DNA of 22,934 nt from contig CAVYML010000008.1 of NCBI GenBank assembly GCA_963769605.1, forward strand, positions 1 through 22,934, in the 5' to 3' direction. Position numbers and translations under genes: made by a program. Source of the DNA: Fen-1254 sp963769605 (lineage in GTDB: Bacteria > Bacteroidota > Ignavibacteria > UBA10030). Shown piece after piece: positions 7,066-14,296 of the stretch (its first letter is position 1; each line of letters starts with the position of its first letter). The notes under the pieces are model-generated. The model worked only from the letters and a program-made list of their open reading frames with translations. It did not search any database and was not told where the DNA came from.

Positions 7066-7989
7066 ATGGAAAAAAATGATAAGATATACATCGCCGGCCA
7101 TACCGGACTTGTCGGCTCGGCTCTCACTCGGAATTTACGGGCACAGGGCTATGCAAATCTTATATATTGCGATATAAGTGAGCTGGATCTAACGCGGCAG
7201 GATGCCGTAGAGAAATTTTTTGAATCGGAAAAACCGGATCATGTTTTTCTTGCGGCGGCAAAAGTGGGAGGGATTCATGCCAACAATTCACAGCCGGCGG
7301 AATTTATCTACATAAATCTGCAGATCCAAAATAATATTATTCACAACGCATTCAGAACAGGAGTGAAGAAATTATGTTTTTTGGGAAGCTCGTGCATTTA
7401 TCCCAGGCTTTCACCGCAGCCGCTCAAAGAAGAATATTTGCTCGATGGAAAACTCGAGCCTACAAACGAGCCTTATGCAATCGCTAAAATCGCCGGCATT
7501 AAAATGTGCCAATCATACAACCGGCAATACGGTACGCATTTTATTTCGGTCATGCCCACCAATTTATTCGGAATCAATGATAATTTTGATTTGCAGACAT
7601 CGCATGTACTGCCGGCATTGATCCGGAAGTTTATCGAAGCGAAGAAGTCGGGTGCTCCCACAGTGACGATTTGGGGAACAGGAACGCCGCGGAGAGAATT
7701 TTTATTCGTAGACGATATGGCGGATGCCTGCATCTATTTGATGAATCATTATGAAGGCAATGAATTTATCAATATTGGAAAAGGAAAAGATGCAACAGTT
7801 CTGGATGCTGCGAATGTAATCAAAGAAGAGGTTGGATTTAACGGCTCACTGATATTCGATACGTCGAAGCCTGACGGTACTCCGCAAAAGCTTCTTGATG
7901 TGTCGAGATTGAACTCTTTAGGCTGGAAAGCGAAAATATCTTTCCGGGAAGGAATAAGAAGAACGATAGAATGGTATGAGAAGCGGTGA
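7066..7989 (+). CDS. fcl: GDP-L-fucose synthase
   Basis: This bifunctional 3,5-epimerase/4-reductase makes GDP-L-fucose from the Gmd product. The 307-residue protein has the NADP loop GHTGLVGSAL (11-20), AAAKVGGIHANN (63-74), catalytic GSSCIYP (107-113), Y137xxxK141 in NEPYAIAK, and PTNLFGINDNFD near 165-176, all typical of Fcl/WcaG. Length is normal. The start ATG follows repeat sequence and has no obvious ribosome binding site, so translation may depend on other features. With gmd it completes GDP-fucose synthesis from GDP-mannose; mannose activation genes are not in the window. The TGA stop lies inside a GGTGAACGGTGAACTG tract. Confidence 0.96.
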   Translation: MEKNDKIYIAGHTGLVGSALTRNLRAQGYANLIYCDISELDLTRQDAVEKFFESEKPDHVFLAAAKVGGIHANNSQPAEFIYINLQIQNNIIHNAFRTGVKKLCFLGSSCIYPRLSPQPLKEEYLLDGKLEPTNEPYAIAKIAGIKMCQSYNRQYGTHFISVMPTNLFGINDNFDLQTSHVLPALIRKFIEAKKSGAPTVTIWGTGTPRREFLFVDDMADACIYLMNHYEGNEFINIGKGKDATVLDAANVIKEEVGFNGSLIFDTSKPDGTPQKLLDVSRLNSLGWKAKISFREGIRRTIEWYEKR

Positions 7990-8036
7990 ACGGTGAACTG
8001 AAAACTGTGAATGGTGAACTGCAAACTGTAAACTGA
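7985..8036 (+). repeat. GTGAACTGTAAACTG-type tract, left flank of four-helix-bundle gene
   Basis: This tract repeats GTGAAC, AACTGAAAACTGTGAA, GTGAACTGCAAACTG and TAAACTG. It is a subfamily distinct from AGTTCGT. The opposing copy lies at 8419-8449, so the two enclose the gene at 8053-8412. It also provides the fcl stop codon. Confidence 0.8.
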
Positions 8037-8052
8037 AAAATAGGGGGAGAAA

Positions 8053-8412
8053 ATGAATGACAGGCCGCATAAGAAGCTGGATCTTTGGCGTGAAGCTATC
8101 AAATTAGTTACTTATATATACGAAACAACAAAAATATTTCCGAAAGAAGAAGAGTTTGGACTAAAAAGCCAATTACGAAGAGCGGCTGTCTCTGTTCCGT
8201 CAAATATTGCAGAAGGATCGGCAAGAAAGACTAATGTGGATAAAATCCATTTTGTAAATATTTCAAACGGTTCATTGAGTGAAATTGATACTCAATTGGA
8301 AATTGCACTCAGGCTTAAGTATATTGATACGGCAGGATATGAATTGTTGGAAAATAAGATCATCATAGTACAAAAATTATTAAGCGGCCTCATTCGGAAA
8401 TTAAAACAATAA
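8053..8412 (+). CDS. Four-helix-bundle (S23-type) protein
   Basis: This 119-residue member of the S23-type four-helix-bundle family has KKLDLWREAIKLVTYIYE (7-24), FGLKSQLRRAAVSVPSNIAE (35-54), the GS-R segment, and helix ALRLKYIDTAGYELLENK in the second half. The start follows a strong ribosome binding site (GGGGGAGA). It is intact and clearly diverged from the copies at 25 and 6667, so it is not a recent duplicate. It stands alone between fcl and the UDP-glucuronate decarboxylase gene. The flanking repeats are of the GTGAACTG subfamily on both sides, unlike the AGTTCGT type around the other intact copy. Function is unknown. Confidence 0.9.
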   Translation: MNDRPHKKLDLWREAIKLVTYIYETTKIFPKEEEFGLKSQLRRAAVSVPSNIAEGSARKTNVDKIHFVNISNGSLSEIDTQLEIALRLKYIDTAGYELLENKIIIVQKLLSGLIRKLKQ

Positions 8413-8418
8413 ATTTTT

Positions 8419-8449
8419 AACTGTTCACAGTTTTCCCTTTACAGTTCAC
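8419..8449 (-). repeat. GTGAACTG-type tract, right flank, inverted
   Basis: AACTGTTCACAGTTTTCCC and TTTACAGTTCAC read on the minus strand as GTGAACTGTAAA and AAAACTGTGAACAGTT, the wording of the left flank at 7985-8036. The ribosome binding site of the next gene (AAGGA) begins just after it. Confidence 0.8.
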
Positions 8450-8460
8450 AAGGAATAATA

Positions 8461-9396
8461 ATGAGATCTATCGTTACGGGGGGCGCCGGTTTTTTGGGAT
8501 CGCATTTATGCGATCGGCTGCTTAAAGAAGGGCATGAAGTGGTGTGCATCGATAATCTTCTTACGGGAGATACTGCAAATATTGCACATCTTGCCGGGAA
8601 TAAAAATTTTAAGTTCATTTATCACGATGTGACCAACTATATTTTTATAGACGGGTCGGTCGATTTTATATATCATTTTGCTTCACCTGCAAGTCCGATC
8701 GATTATTTGAAAGTGCCTATCCAGACTTTGAAAGTCGGTTCTTTGGGAACTCATAAAGCACTCGGTCTTGCAAAAGCTAAGAAAGCTCGGTTTTTTATTG
8801 CCTCGACATCGGAAACGTACGGCGATCCGCTTGTCCATCCGCAGACGGAAGAATACTGGGGGAATGTCAATCCGGTCGGTCCACGGGGCGTTTACGACGA
8901 AGCAAAACGCTTTGCGGAAGCAATGACAATGGCATATCATCGATATCACGGCCTGGAAACCCGTATTGTGCGCATTTTTAATACTTATGGCGAGCGCATG
9001 CGTGTGGGTGATGGAAGAGCGATTCCTGCATTTTTATCTCAATCTCTGAGAAATGAAGACGTAACGGTTTTTGGCGACGGAAAACAGACCCGCAGTATTT
9101 GCTATGTCTCCGATTTGATCGACGGCATATATAAGTTGATGATGTCCGATTATTCTATGCCCATGAATATCGGTAATCCGGACGAAGTAACAATGCTGCA
9201 GTTGGCACAGGAAATCATCGAGTTGACAAAAAGTAAGAGCAATATCGTTTTTCAAAATCTCCCGCAGGACGATCCGAAAGTCCGTCAACCCGATATTACA
9301 AAAGCAAAAAGCATTTTGAACTGGGAACCGAAAATCAATCGGATCGATGGACTGAAAAAGACAGTGGAGTATTTTAAAATAAAAGTGCTTCATTAG
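8461..9396 (+). CDS. uxs: UDP-glucuronate decarboxylase (UDP-xylose synthase type)
   Basis: This enzyme is predicted to convert UDP-glucuronate to UDP-xylose using bound NAD. The 311-residue extended short-chain dehydrogenase has GGAGFLGSHL (7-16), HFASPASPIDYLKVPI (72-87, a strong UXS signature), STSETYGDP (115-123), HPQTEEYWGNVNPVGPRGVY (126-145) and Y145xxxK149. The ribosome binding site AAGGA precedes the ATG. No UDP-glucose dehydrogenase lies in the window to supply the substrate. Other sugar-nucleotide epimerases share the fold, but the ASPASP and YWGNVNP segments separate UXS from them. The stop TAG lies in the heptamer tract that follows. Confidence 0.92.
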   Translation: MRSIVTGGAGFLGSHLCDRLLKEGHEVVCIDNLLTGDTANIAHLAGNKNFKFIYHDVTNYIFIDGSVDFIYHFASPASPIDYLKVPIQTLKVGSLGTHKALGLAKAKKARFFIASTSETYGDPLVHPQTEEYWGNVNPVGPRGVYDEAKRFAEAMTMAYHRYHGLETRIVRIFNTYGERMRVGDGRAIPAFLSQSLRNEDVTVFGDGKQTRSICYVSDLIDGIYKLMMSDYSMPMNIGNPDEVTMLQLAQEIIELTKSKSNIVFQNLPQDDPKVRQPDITKAKSILNWEPKINRIDGLKKTVEYFKIKVLH

Positions 9397-9494
9397 TTCA
9401 TGGTTCTTGGTTCGTAGTTCGTAGTGCGTAATTGACTGCTAACGGCAGCATGTTGAACTAAGAACCAAGAACTACGAACTACAAACTACGAATT
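9394..9494. repeat. Gene-free heptamer inverted-pair element
   Basis: Left arm 9394-9433 (AGTTCAT, GGTTCTT, GGTTCGT, AGTTCGT, AGTGCGT, AATT) faces right arm 9455-9494 (GAACTAAGAACCAAGAAC through TACGAATT). The centre, about 21 bases, holds a small hairpin CTGC-TAACG-GCAG. It fills the gap between uxs and the glycosyltransferase and contains no gene. Confidence 0.85.
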
Positions 9495-9500
9495 AAAAAC

Positions 9501-10232
9501 ATGACCTTCTCCTTTATCATCCCTACGTATCAAGAAGAAAAGTATATCGCGGCTTGTCTTGAATCCATCCGAAATCAAATCCTTGAAAATGATGAACTGG
9601 AAATTATCGTTTCGGATGCATGCTCAACGGATATGACGCGCTCGATTGCACAGCGATATACGGAAAAAATAGAAATAACGGAAAAAAGAGGAATTGCAAT
9701 CGGAAGAAATTTGGGAGCCGCTCAAGCAAAAAATGAAATTATTGTCTTCATTGACGCCGATACTGTTCTTGATCCTTCTTTTTTGTCGGAGTGTAAAAAA
9801 ACATTTACAGATAAGACCATTATCGGTATGACAGGCATTGCTCATCCTTATGATGGTTCGTTCCTGCCCCGTTTTGTTTATACCGGAACTTACATTCTTG
9901 TTCGTTTTTTCTCTTTTTGGGGACTGAACTTATTCCCTGGAATTTGTGCAGCTTATAGGACAGAATCATTTCGGAATGCCGGCGGATTTCGGGAAGATCT
10001 GGGAGTTGTCGAAGATCTTGATTTGAGCCGGCGCATCTCGCAATTAGGCAAGTGTGCGGTACAGAAGAAAGCAAAGGCCGGCGTTTCAACACGACGACTT
10101 GAGGAAAATCTCTTTTCGACTGTTTTTTTCCATATTTGGAACGAATTACGATATCTTATGACAGGACATGCAGCACGATCATACCCGAAAACCGAAGAAA
10201 TGCGAAACTGGAAAGACTTGTGGAAGCGGTGA
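9501..10232 (+). CDS. Family 2 glycosyltransferase
   Basis: This 243-residue GT-A fold glycosyltransferase probably moves a sugar from a nucleotide donor to a growing surface glycan or lipid. It shows the nucleotide-binding start FSFIIPTYQEEKYI (3-16), VSDACSTD (37-44), the metal-binding DAD at 85-87 in FIDADTVLDPSF, and EDLDLSRRI near 171, the usual acidic region after the acceptor site. A hydrophobic stretch at about 121-150 may touch the inner membrane. Donor and acceptor cannot be read from sequence; GDP-fucose or UDP-xylose made by the neighbours are possible. The start codon directly follows a repeat arm, with no clear ribosome binding site. Confidence 0.88.
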   Translation: MTFSFIIPTYQEEKYIAACLESIRNQILENDELEIIVSDACSTDMTRSIAQRYTEKIEITEKRGIAIGRNLGAAQAKNEIIVFIDADTVLDPSFLSECKKTFTDKTIIGMTGIAHPYDGSFLPRFVYTGTYILVRFFSFWGLNLFPGICAAYRTESFRNAGGFREDLGVVEDLDLSRRISQLGKCAVQKKAKAGVSTRRLEENLFSTVFFHIWNELRYLMTGHAARSYPKTEEMRNWKDLWKR

Positions 10233-10310
10233 AGTTCATAGTTTTTGGTTCGTGGTGCTTAGTTCGTGGTGATTAGTTTTTTAAATTCAGAAATAAGAAC
10301 TACGAACTAT
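10233..10310. repeat. Heptamer inverted pair after the glycosyltransferase gene
   Basis: Left arm 10233-10280 has AGTTCAT, AGTTTTT, GGTTCGT, GGTGCTT and AGTTCGT; right arm 10291-10310 has AAATAAGAACTACGAACTAT. The right arm runs straight into a four-helix-bundle gene remnant. Confidence 0.8.
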
Positions 10311-10372
10311 CTTTATGTTACGCTGGATTGTGATTATATTGTAAGAGATGATTTTGATAAAACTTTAAAGAT
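10311..10372 (+). pseudogene. Remnant of a four-helix-bundle gene
   Basis: In one frame this stretch reads LYVTLDCDYIVRDDFDKTLK. It closely resembles LYVALDCDYIDVNEFENL in the intact four-helix-bundle protein at 6667. There is no start, no N-terminal half and no stop. The fragment is bounded on the left by a heptamer arm and on the right by a CTGTAGCC-type hairpin, so only the middle of a former gene survives. This makes it the fourth trace of the family in the window. Confidence 0.7.
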
Positions 10373-10435
10373 TTCCGCGACGACCTTCCGATAATATTTT
10401 GCGATATTCTCGGGACAGGCTGTCGCGGCTACGGA
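10373..10435. repeat. Long CTGTAGCC hairpin, reverse orientation
   Basis: On the minus strand it begins CCGTAGCCGCGACAGC and ends AGGTCGTCGCGGAA around an AT-rich centre, and aligns along its length with 390-448. The stem arms are CCGCGACGACC and its partner near GGCTGTCGCGG. It lies between a four-helix-bundle remnant and the Wzi-like gene. Confidence 0.8.
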
Positions 10436-10498
10436 AGGATGATTTGTGTATTTGCCGAAGATACAGATGCAAATATAGGAATAAGGAGCAAGCGTTCT

Positions 10499-12163
10499 AT
10501 GAAGAAATATTTTATCGTCTTTTGTATCCTGAATTTTGTTTTTGCTGTTCGGGCATTCGCTCAAGTTGTATATCTTCCTGTATCGAATGAAGTGTATGAC
10601 TTCCTGAAGAGAATGTCCAGCAAGGAGCTTCTTACGGATTATAAAGATGCTGCGAAGCCGTTGTCGAGAATGTATATTGCAAAAGAATTGCGAGAGCTTG
10701 AGGATATGGAGGATAAAATGACCTCCATCGAACGAGAAACATACGAATTCTATGTCACAGAGTTCAAGTATGAACTCTTAAAACTTGCGGGAGACAACGA
10801 GCCAAGTGAAACGCGGTGGCATATCCTCTCAAAAGAACTAACCGGCGGCATACTCAATATGGATATCGATTATCAATTCTCACACGACCTTGCAGGCGGC
10901 GAAAAAACAGATCTTTATACAAAAGGATTGAGGTTAGACGGTTATCTTTTCAATTCGATGGGCTTTTATTTCAATCTGGACGACAATAAGGAGCTTGGCA
11001 GCAATCTGAATTTTTATAAACTCAACACTCCAGATAAAGGCGTGGTATCTTCAACAGGCAACAATCTTCCTCCATATTCATTAGATGTGGATCCTCTGAA
11101 GTCGCCCGCGCTTTCTGAATTGGATTACGATGAGATCGATGCACAATTTACATATCAGATCGGCAGCTTTGCTCTTTCCTTAGAGAAAACGAACGACATC
11201 TGGGGATACGGCGAAAACGGGAATGTCATTTTTTCCAATAAGGCTCCATCATATCCACAATTCAAGATGCGCGTGCCTCTTTGCGATGATATAGAATTTG
11301 TCTATTTCCATGCAGAATTAAATTCAAACGTCATCGATTCCGCATTAAGCTATTATTCCTATACACCCGGGGCGGCGGAGTTTCGAGAAGTCGACCGTCC
11401 CAAATACATTGCAGCACATGAATTAGAGATGATGATATGGAACGGTGTAGATCTCTCACTTGGAGAGTCCGTTGTGTACAGCGACAGGGGGCCGCTTCTC
11501 ATGTATATGATTCCTATTATGCTCTTTAAGGCAGGGGAGCATTATAACGGAAACAAAGATAATTGTCAATTCTTCGGAAGCTTAGATCTGAACGTAATTA
11601 AAAATACAGACCTCTATACGTCGCTCTTTATCGACGAAATAAATATCGATAAACTATTCAACGGATTGTATTCGCGGGAACAGATTGCTTTCACGATCGG
11701 GGGACATACATACGATGTCCTTTTAGACAACCTGGAATTATCGGCAGAATATACGAGAGCAAATCCCGGAGTTTACGATCATCAATATAAAGCAACGACA
11801 TATACCAACAACGGATACGTTCTTGGTGATTGGATAGGTCAAAATGCAGACGACCTTATTATGTCTGCGGCATATAGGCTTATGCGGGAGTTGAAGCTGA
11901 GTGTTTACAACGAAATTTTTCGTAAAGGATCACCGATGCCTATAAGTGATCAATATGAAGCAAACCAAGGAGGCTTTGCTTTCTTAGACGGGCTGCTTCA
12001 TGAGGAGCGAATGTACGGCATCAAAGCCCATTACCAGCCGCTGCGAGATGTTTTTTTTGATGCAAAGGCTCAATTTCATACTCTCACAGATGAAGCAGAT
12101 CCGGCATCGAATTATTACAAACGATTTGAGTTTTTGATTTCGGCGTCTTTAGGTTTGTGGTGA
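10499..12163 (+). CDS. Wzi-like capsule assembly outer-membrane protein
   Basis: This 554-residue exported protein is probably an outer-membrane beta-barrel of the Wzi (capsule assembly) family, which binds polysaccharide at the cell surface. The start is placed at 10499, where AAGGAG precedes a signal peptide (MKKYFIVFCILNFVFAVRAFA, cleavage before Q); an upstream in-frame ATG at 10439 would put 20 charged residues before it. The Wzi-like region includes IWGYGENGNVIFSNKAPSYP and the following KMRVPL...FVYFHAELN segment. Many alternating hydrophobic strands and a C-terminal strand (FEFLISASLGLW, ending in an aromatic residue) fit a barrel inserted by the Bam machinery. Its place at the end of the sugar-nucleotide cluster agrees with a role in surface polysaccharide. 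Confidence 0.8.
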   Translation: MKKYFIVFCILNFVFAVRAFAQVVYLPVSNEVYDFLKRMSSKELLTDYKDAAKPLSRMYIAKELRELEDMEDKMTSIERETYEFYVTEFKYELLKLAGDNEPSETRWHILSKELTGGILNMDIDYQFSHDLAGGEKTDLYTKGLRLDGYLFNSMGFYFNLDDNKELGSNLNFYKLNTPDKGVVSSTGNNLPPYSLDVDPLKSPALSELDYDEIDAQFTYQIGSFALSLEKTNDIWGYGENGNVIFSNKAPSYPQFKMRVPLCDDIEFVYFHAELNSNVIDSALSYYSYTPGAAEFREVDRPKYIAAHELEMMIWNGVDLSLGESVVYSDRGPLLMYMIPIMLFKAGEHYNGNKDNCQFFGSLDLNVIKNTDLYTSLFIDEINIDKLFNGLYSREQIAFTIGGHTYDVLLDNLELSAEYTRANPGVYDHQYKATTYTNNGYVLGDWIGQNADDLIMSAAYRLMRELKLSVYNEIFRKGSPMPISDQYEANQGGFAFLDGLLHEERMYGIKAHYQPLRDVFFDAKAQFHTLTDEADPASNYYKRFEFLISASLGLW

Positions 12164-12242
12164 GTTAGTTCGTAGTTCGTGGTGCTTAGTTCTTAGTGCT
12201 TAGTTCTTAGTTCTTGGTTCGTAGTTATTGGTTCTTTGGTTT
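12164..12242 (+). repeat. Heptamer tract, AGTTCGT orientation, after the Wzi-like gene
   Basis: About ten tandem 7-bp units (AGTTCGT, GGTGCTT, AGTTCTT, AGTGCTT, GGTTCGT, then AGTTATT and GGTTCTT) start right after the stop codon. No opposing arm is seen nearby; a CCGCGA hairpin follows at 12261. Confidence 0.85.
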
Positions 12243-12260
12243 ATGCAACGAATGTTTCAT

Positions 12261-12284
12261 TGTGGCCGCGAACGGTGGTCGCGG
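12261..12284. repeat. Short CTGTAGCC-family hairpin
   Basis: TGTGGCCGCGAAC, loop GGT, GGTCGCGG forms a stem of eight with one mismatch. It is a decayed single copy of the family seen at 3971 and 5147. The remaining bases up to 12440 hold no recognisable gene; they are AT-rich and probably contain the promoter of the sigma-factor operon, which I cannot pinpoint. Confidence 0.7.
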
Positions 12285-12440
12285 AACACGTTAGATGATA
12301 TTGATGTTGCCGGCATGTTTACGAGTACGGAATGTTGTCTGAAGTTCTTTTTTGGGCATTTTTTAACATAATTTATGCAAAAACATCGTTTTCAGCGTAA
12401 AAATTAAACTTCTTCGCCAAATAAGTGTCCAATATATTGA

Positions 12441-13004
12441 ATGAGCGTCATTGAAGACCGGGAACTTGTAGAGAAATTCCAAAAAGGCGATGAGACCTCG
12501 TTCAACGAATTAGTAAAACGATATCAGGAGAAGATATATTGGATCGCACGGCGCATCGTTGCGGATCATGACGCTGCCGATGATATTGCACAAGAAGTTT
12601 TTATAAAAGCATATTCGGCATTGAAAGATTTTCGCGGAGAATCCGCTGTTTATACATGGCTCTACCGTGTGACAGTTAATTTATCATTGAATTTTGTTCG
12701 GCGGAAAAAAGTAAGGAATTTTTTTCGGATCGATGATTTTTTTGAATTGGAAGCAGAAGAAAACGAAAATCCGGATAAAATATTCGAGTCAAAAGAACAT
12801 AATCAATTGTTGAATGAAGCCATACAACAATTGCCGGAGAAACAAAAAACGGTTTTTGTTTTGCGTTATCAGGAAGAATTGTCGTATGAAGAAATTTCTA
12901 AAATTGTAAACACGTCTATAGGCGGGTTAAAAGCAAATTATTTTCATGCTATAAAGAAGATAGGAGAGTATGTCAATCGTGCACACAAGACACGTTCATC
13001 TTGA
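12441..13004 (+). CDS. ECF-type RNA polymerase sigma factor
   Basis: This 187-residue sigma-70 family protein of the extracytoplasmic-function group directs RNA polymerase to a stress regulon. Region 2 spans about 10-90 (FNELVKRYQEKIYWIARRIV; DAADDIAQEVFIKAY, the -10 contact helix; TWLYRVTVNLSLNFVRRKK). Region 4 spans about 120-175 (LPEKQKTVFVLRYQEELSYE and EISKIVNTSIGGLKANYFHA, the -35 helix-turn-helix). Sigma regions 1.1 and 3 are absent, as in ECF factors. Its 3' end overlaps the anti-sigma gene by 35 bases, implying coupled translation. It resembles the RpoE/SigW branch. Autoregulation is likely by family habit, but no target promoter is evident here. Confidence 0.94.
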   Translation: MSVIEDRELVEKFQKGDETSFNELVKRYQEKIYWIARRIVADHDAADDIAQEVFIKAYSALKDFRGESAVYTWLYRVTVNLSLNFVRRKKVRNFFRIDDFFELEAEENENPDKIFESKEHNQLLNEAIQQLPEKQKTVFVLRYQEELSYEEISKIVNTSIGGLKANYFHAIKKIGEYVNRAHKTRSS

Positions 13005-13617
13005 TCTTGTCGATTATCTTGAAAACAACGTCGACGAAGCCGCACAGTATCGAATTTCGGAGCATCTGAGGAAATGTGAACGGTGCCGGGAAGATATGGA
13101 AACTATTGCATCAGCTTTATCAGGACTAAAATCGGTATCGGCCGAATCGCTGCCGCAGGCATATTTTACCGGATTTCTTTCCCGTGTTCGGGAAAGCCTC
13201 GAAAAGAAATCGGAGAAAAATATTCGATGGAATCCACGCATTGTCTATGTAACAGCTCCCGTGCTTTCCATCATGGTGTTCATTTTCCTGCTTCTGAAAG
13301 CGCCGCTGCCCGATCAGCCGCAGATCCTGAAAGAAAGCATCATGTCGATTATTGTAAATCTTTCTCCCGACGATATCGCTGAGGTCATGGGATCACAATT
13401 GCATGGAGAAGTAATGCTCGAAGCGGAAAATCCCCAGGCATATAATTTGCTTCTTAAAAAGCAGTTTAATGCATCAAAAGTTGTCAAGGACGCCCTCGAT
13501 GATAAGTCTGTGTCTCCATCATTAAATGAAAATGATTATCAGGTTGTTATCGAATCTATGAATGATGAACAGGTCGATCATATTCTTGTGAGATTGAAAG
13601 AAAGGTCGCTTTTATGA
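12970..13617 (+). CDS. Membrane zinc anti-sigma factor
   Basis: This 215-residue protein probably holds the upstream sigma factor inactive at the inner membrane. The N-terminal zinc anti-sigma domain shows H32xxxC36xxC39 in SEHLRKCERC, plus an earlier histidine-rich start. One membrane helix lies at about 91-109 (IVYVTAPVLSIMVFIFLLL), which puts the C-terminal 105 residues in the periplasm as the sensor part. That tail ends in two similar segments (SPDDIAEVMGSQ and NDEQVDHILVRLKE) of unknown function. A ribosome binding site (TAGGAGAG) inside the sigma gene supports this start. Its stop overlaps the next start as ATGA. Confidence 0.88.
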   Translation: MSIVHTRHVHLDLVDYLENNVDEAAQYRISEHLRKCERCREDMETIASALSGLKSVSAESLPQAYFTGFLSRVRESLEKKSEKNIRWNPRIVYVTAPVLSIMVFIFLLLKAPLPDQPQILKESIMSIIVNLSPDDIAEVMGSQLHGEVMLEAENPQAYNLLLKKQFNASKVVKDALDDKSVSPSLNENDYQVVIESMNDEQVDHILVRLKERSLL

Positions 13618-14090
13618 AACGTTTATTTATAATCCTTGCGCTCTCCTTTTTTCTTATCCTCTTGAACGGAAATTTCGCTTTTTCACAAGACGGTCGTCCG
13701 GGAGCGGCTAAATTCGAACAATTTAAAAAAATGCGAATTATCGAAGCGCTTCACTTGGACGATGAAACTGCAATCCGGTTTGTGACAAAGTATAATAAAT
13801 TTACAGAAGAAATGAGGGAAGCTGGAAAAAAGAGAAATGAGGTTATCGCACGGTTGGATGATGCTCTGAAAAACAAGGCAAGCGAAGAAGCACTCGATAA
13901 AATTATTAAAGAATTCCTTGTGTGCGATGATCGGGCGGGAGATATTAGAAATAAATTTTATCAGGATCTTAAAGATGTCTTTACGATGAAGCAGCTTGCA
14001 CAGTTTATTGTCTTCGAAAAAAACTTTAATCAAAATATTCGTGAAATAATGCGGGAAATAACTCAGGAGAGAGAAAGAAGAGAACCTTGA
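13614..14090 (+). CDS. Small exported Spy/CpxP-like protein
   Basis: This 158-residue protein has a clear signal peptide (MKRLFIILALSFFLILLNGNFAFS, cleavage near residue 25). The mature part is helical and highly charged, with LHLDDETAIRFVTKYNKF, a DDALKNKASEEALDKIIKEF helix, and FTMKQLAQFIVFEKNFNQNI, which resembles the LTxxQ repeats of the Spy/CpxP periplasmic chaperone-sensor family. It overlaps the anti-sigma gene by four bases, so all three proteins are likely made from one message. It may be the periplasmic stress sensor or a regulated chaperone for the sigma system. The family match is by pattern only. Confidence 0.7.
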   Translation: MKRLFIILALSFFLILLNGNFAFSQDGRPGAAKFEQFKKMRIIEALHLDDETAIRFVTKYNKFTEEMREAGKKRNEVIARLDDALKNKASEEALDKIIKEFLVCDDRAGDIRNKFYQDLKDVFTMKQLAQFIVFEKNFNQNIREIMREITQERERREP

Positions 14091-14125
14091 AGAACTGTAA
14101 ACTGTGAATGGTGAAATAGTAAATA
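14091..14125 (+). repeat. GTGAACTGTAAACTG-type tract
   Basis: AGAACTGTAAACTGTGAATGG and TGAAATAGTAAATAG follow the stop codon of the Spy-like gene, using the same wording as 7985-8036. No four-helix-bundle gene accompanies it. Confidence 0.65.
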
Positions 14126-14145
14126 GATATTAAGCTAATTCGCCG

Positions 14146-14191
14146 ATTAACCAAAGAACCAAATAACCAAATAACTAACGAACTAACGAAC
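14146..14191 (-). repeat. Octamer tract, reverse orientation
   Basis: Units CCAAAGAA, CCAAATAA, CCAAATAA, CTAACGAA and CTAACGAA repeat every 8 bases. It is the reverse complement of the subfamily at 5345-5460. Confidence 0.75.
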
Positions 14192-14212
14192 TTAAAAATT
14201 TCAACCTCAACA

Positions 14213-14279
14213 CTGCAGCCTGCCCGACTGCTGACGCCTGCCAAAATGCGCAGCGGGTTGGCAGTCACGCAGGCAGGCA
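14213..14279. repeat. Dispersed palindromic repeat upstream of the cysteine desulfurase
   Basis: Bases 14219-14267 match 467-515 in reverse complement with two differences in 49. The outer parts GCCTGCC and GGCAGGC pair, as do GACTGC and GCAGTC, giving a long imperfect stem. The ATG at 14246 lies inside it (AAAATGCGCAGC), which creates a probably false extended reading frame into the desulfurase. Confidence 0.85.
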
Positions 14280-14296
14280 CATCGAATGTTGAACCT

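Noticed and set aside
25..10372. Diversity-generating retroelement, because Avd is a four-helix-bundle protein
   Set aside because: No reverse transcriptase, template repeat or variable C-terminal lectin-type repeat is visible; the four-helix-bundle proteins look like the general S23 type.
10439..10498. Longer N-terminus of the Wzi-like protein from ATG 10439
   Set aside because: It would place charged residues ahead of a clear signal peptide; the AAGGAG-preceded ATG at 10499 is the better start.
14213..14279. Integron attC site or tRNA-like cloverleaf
   Set aside because: The palindrome lacks the RYYYAAC/GTTRRRY boxes, there is no integrase, and no TPsiC arm or acceptor stem can be drawn.
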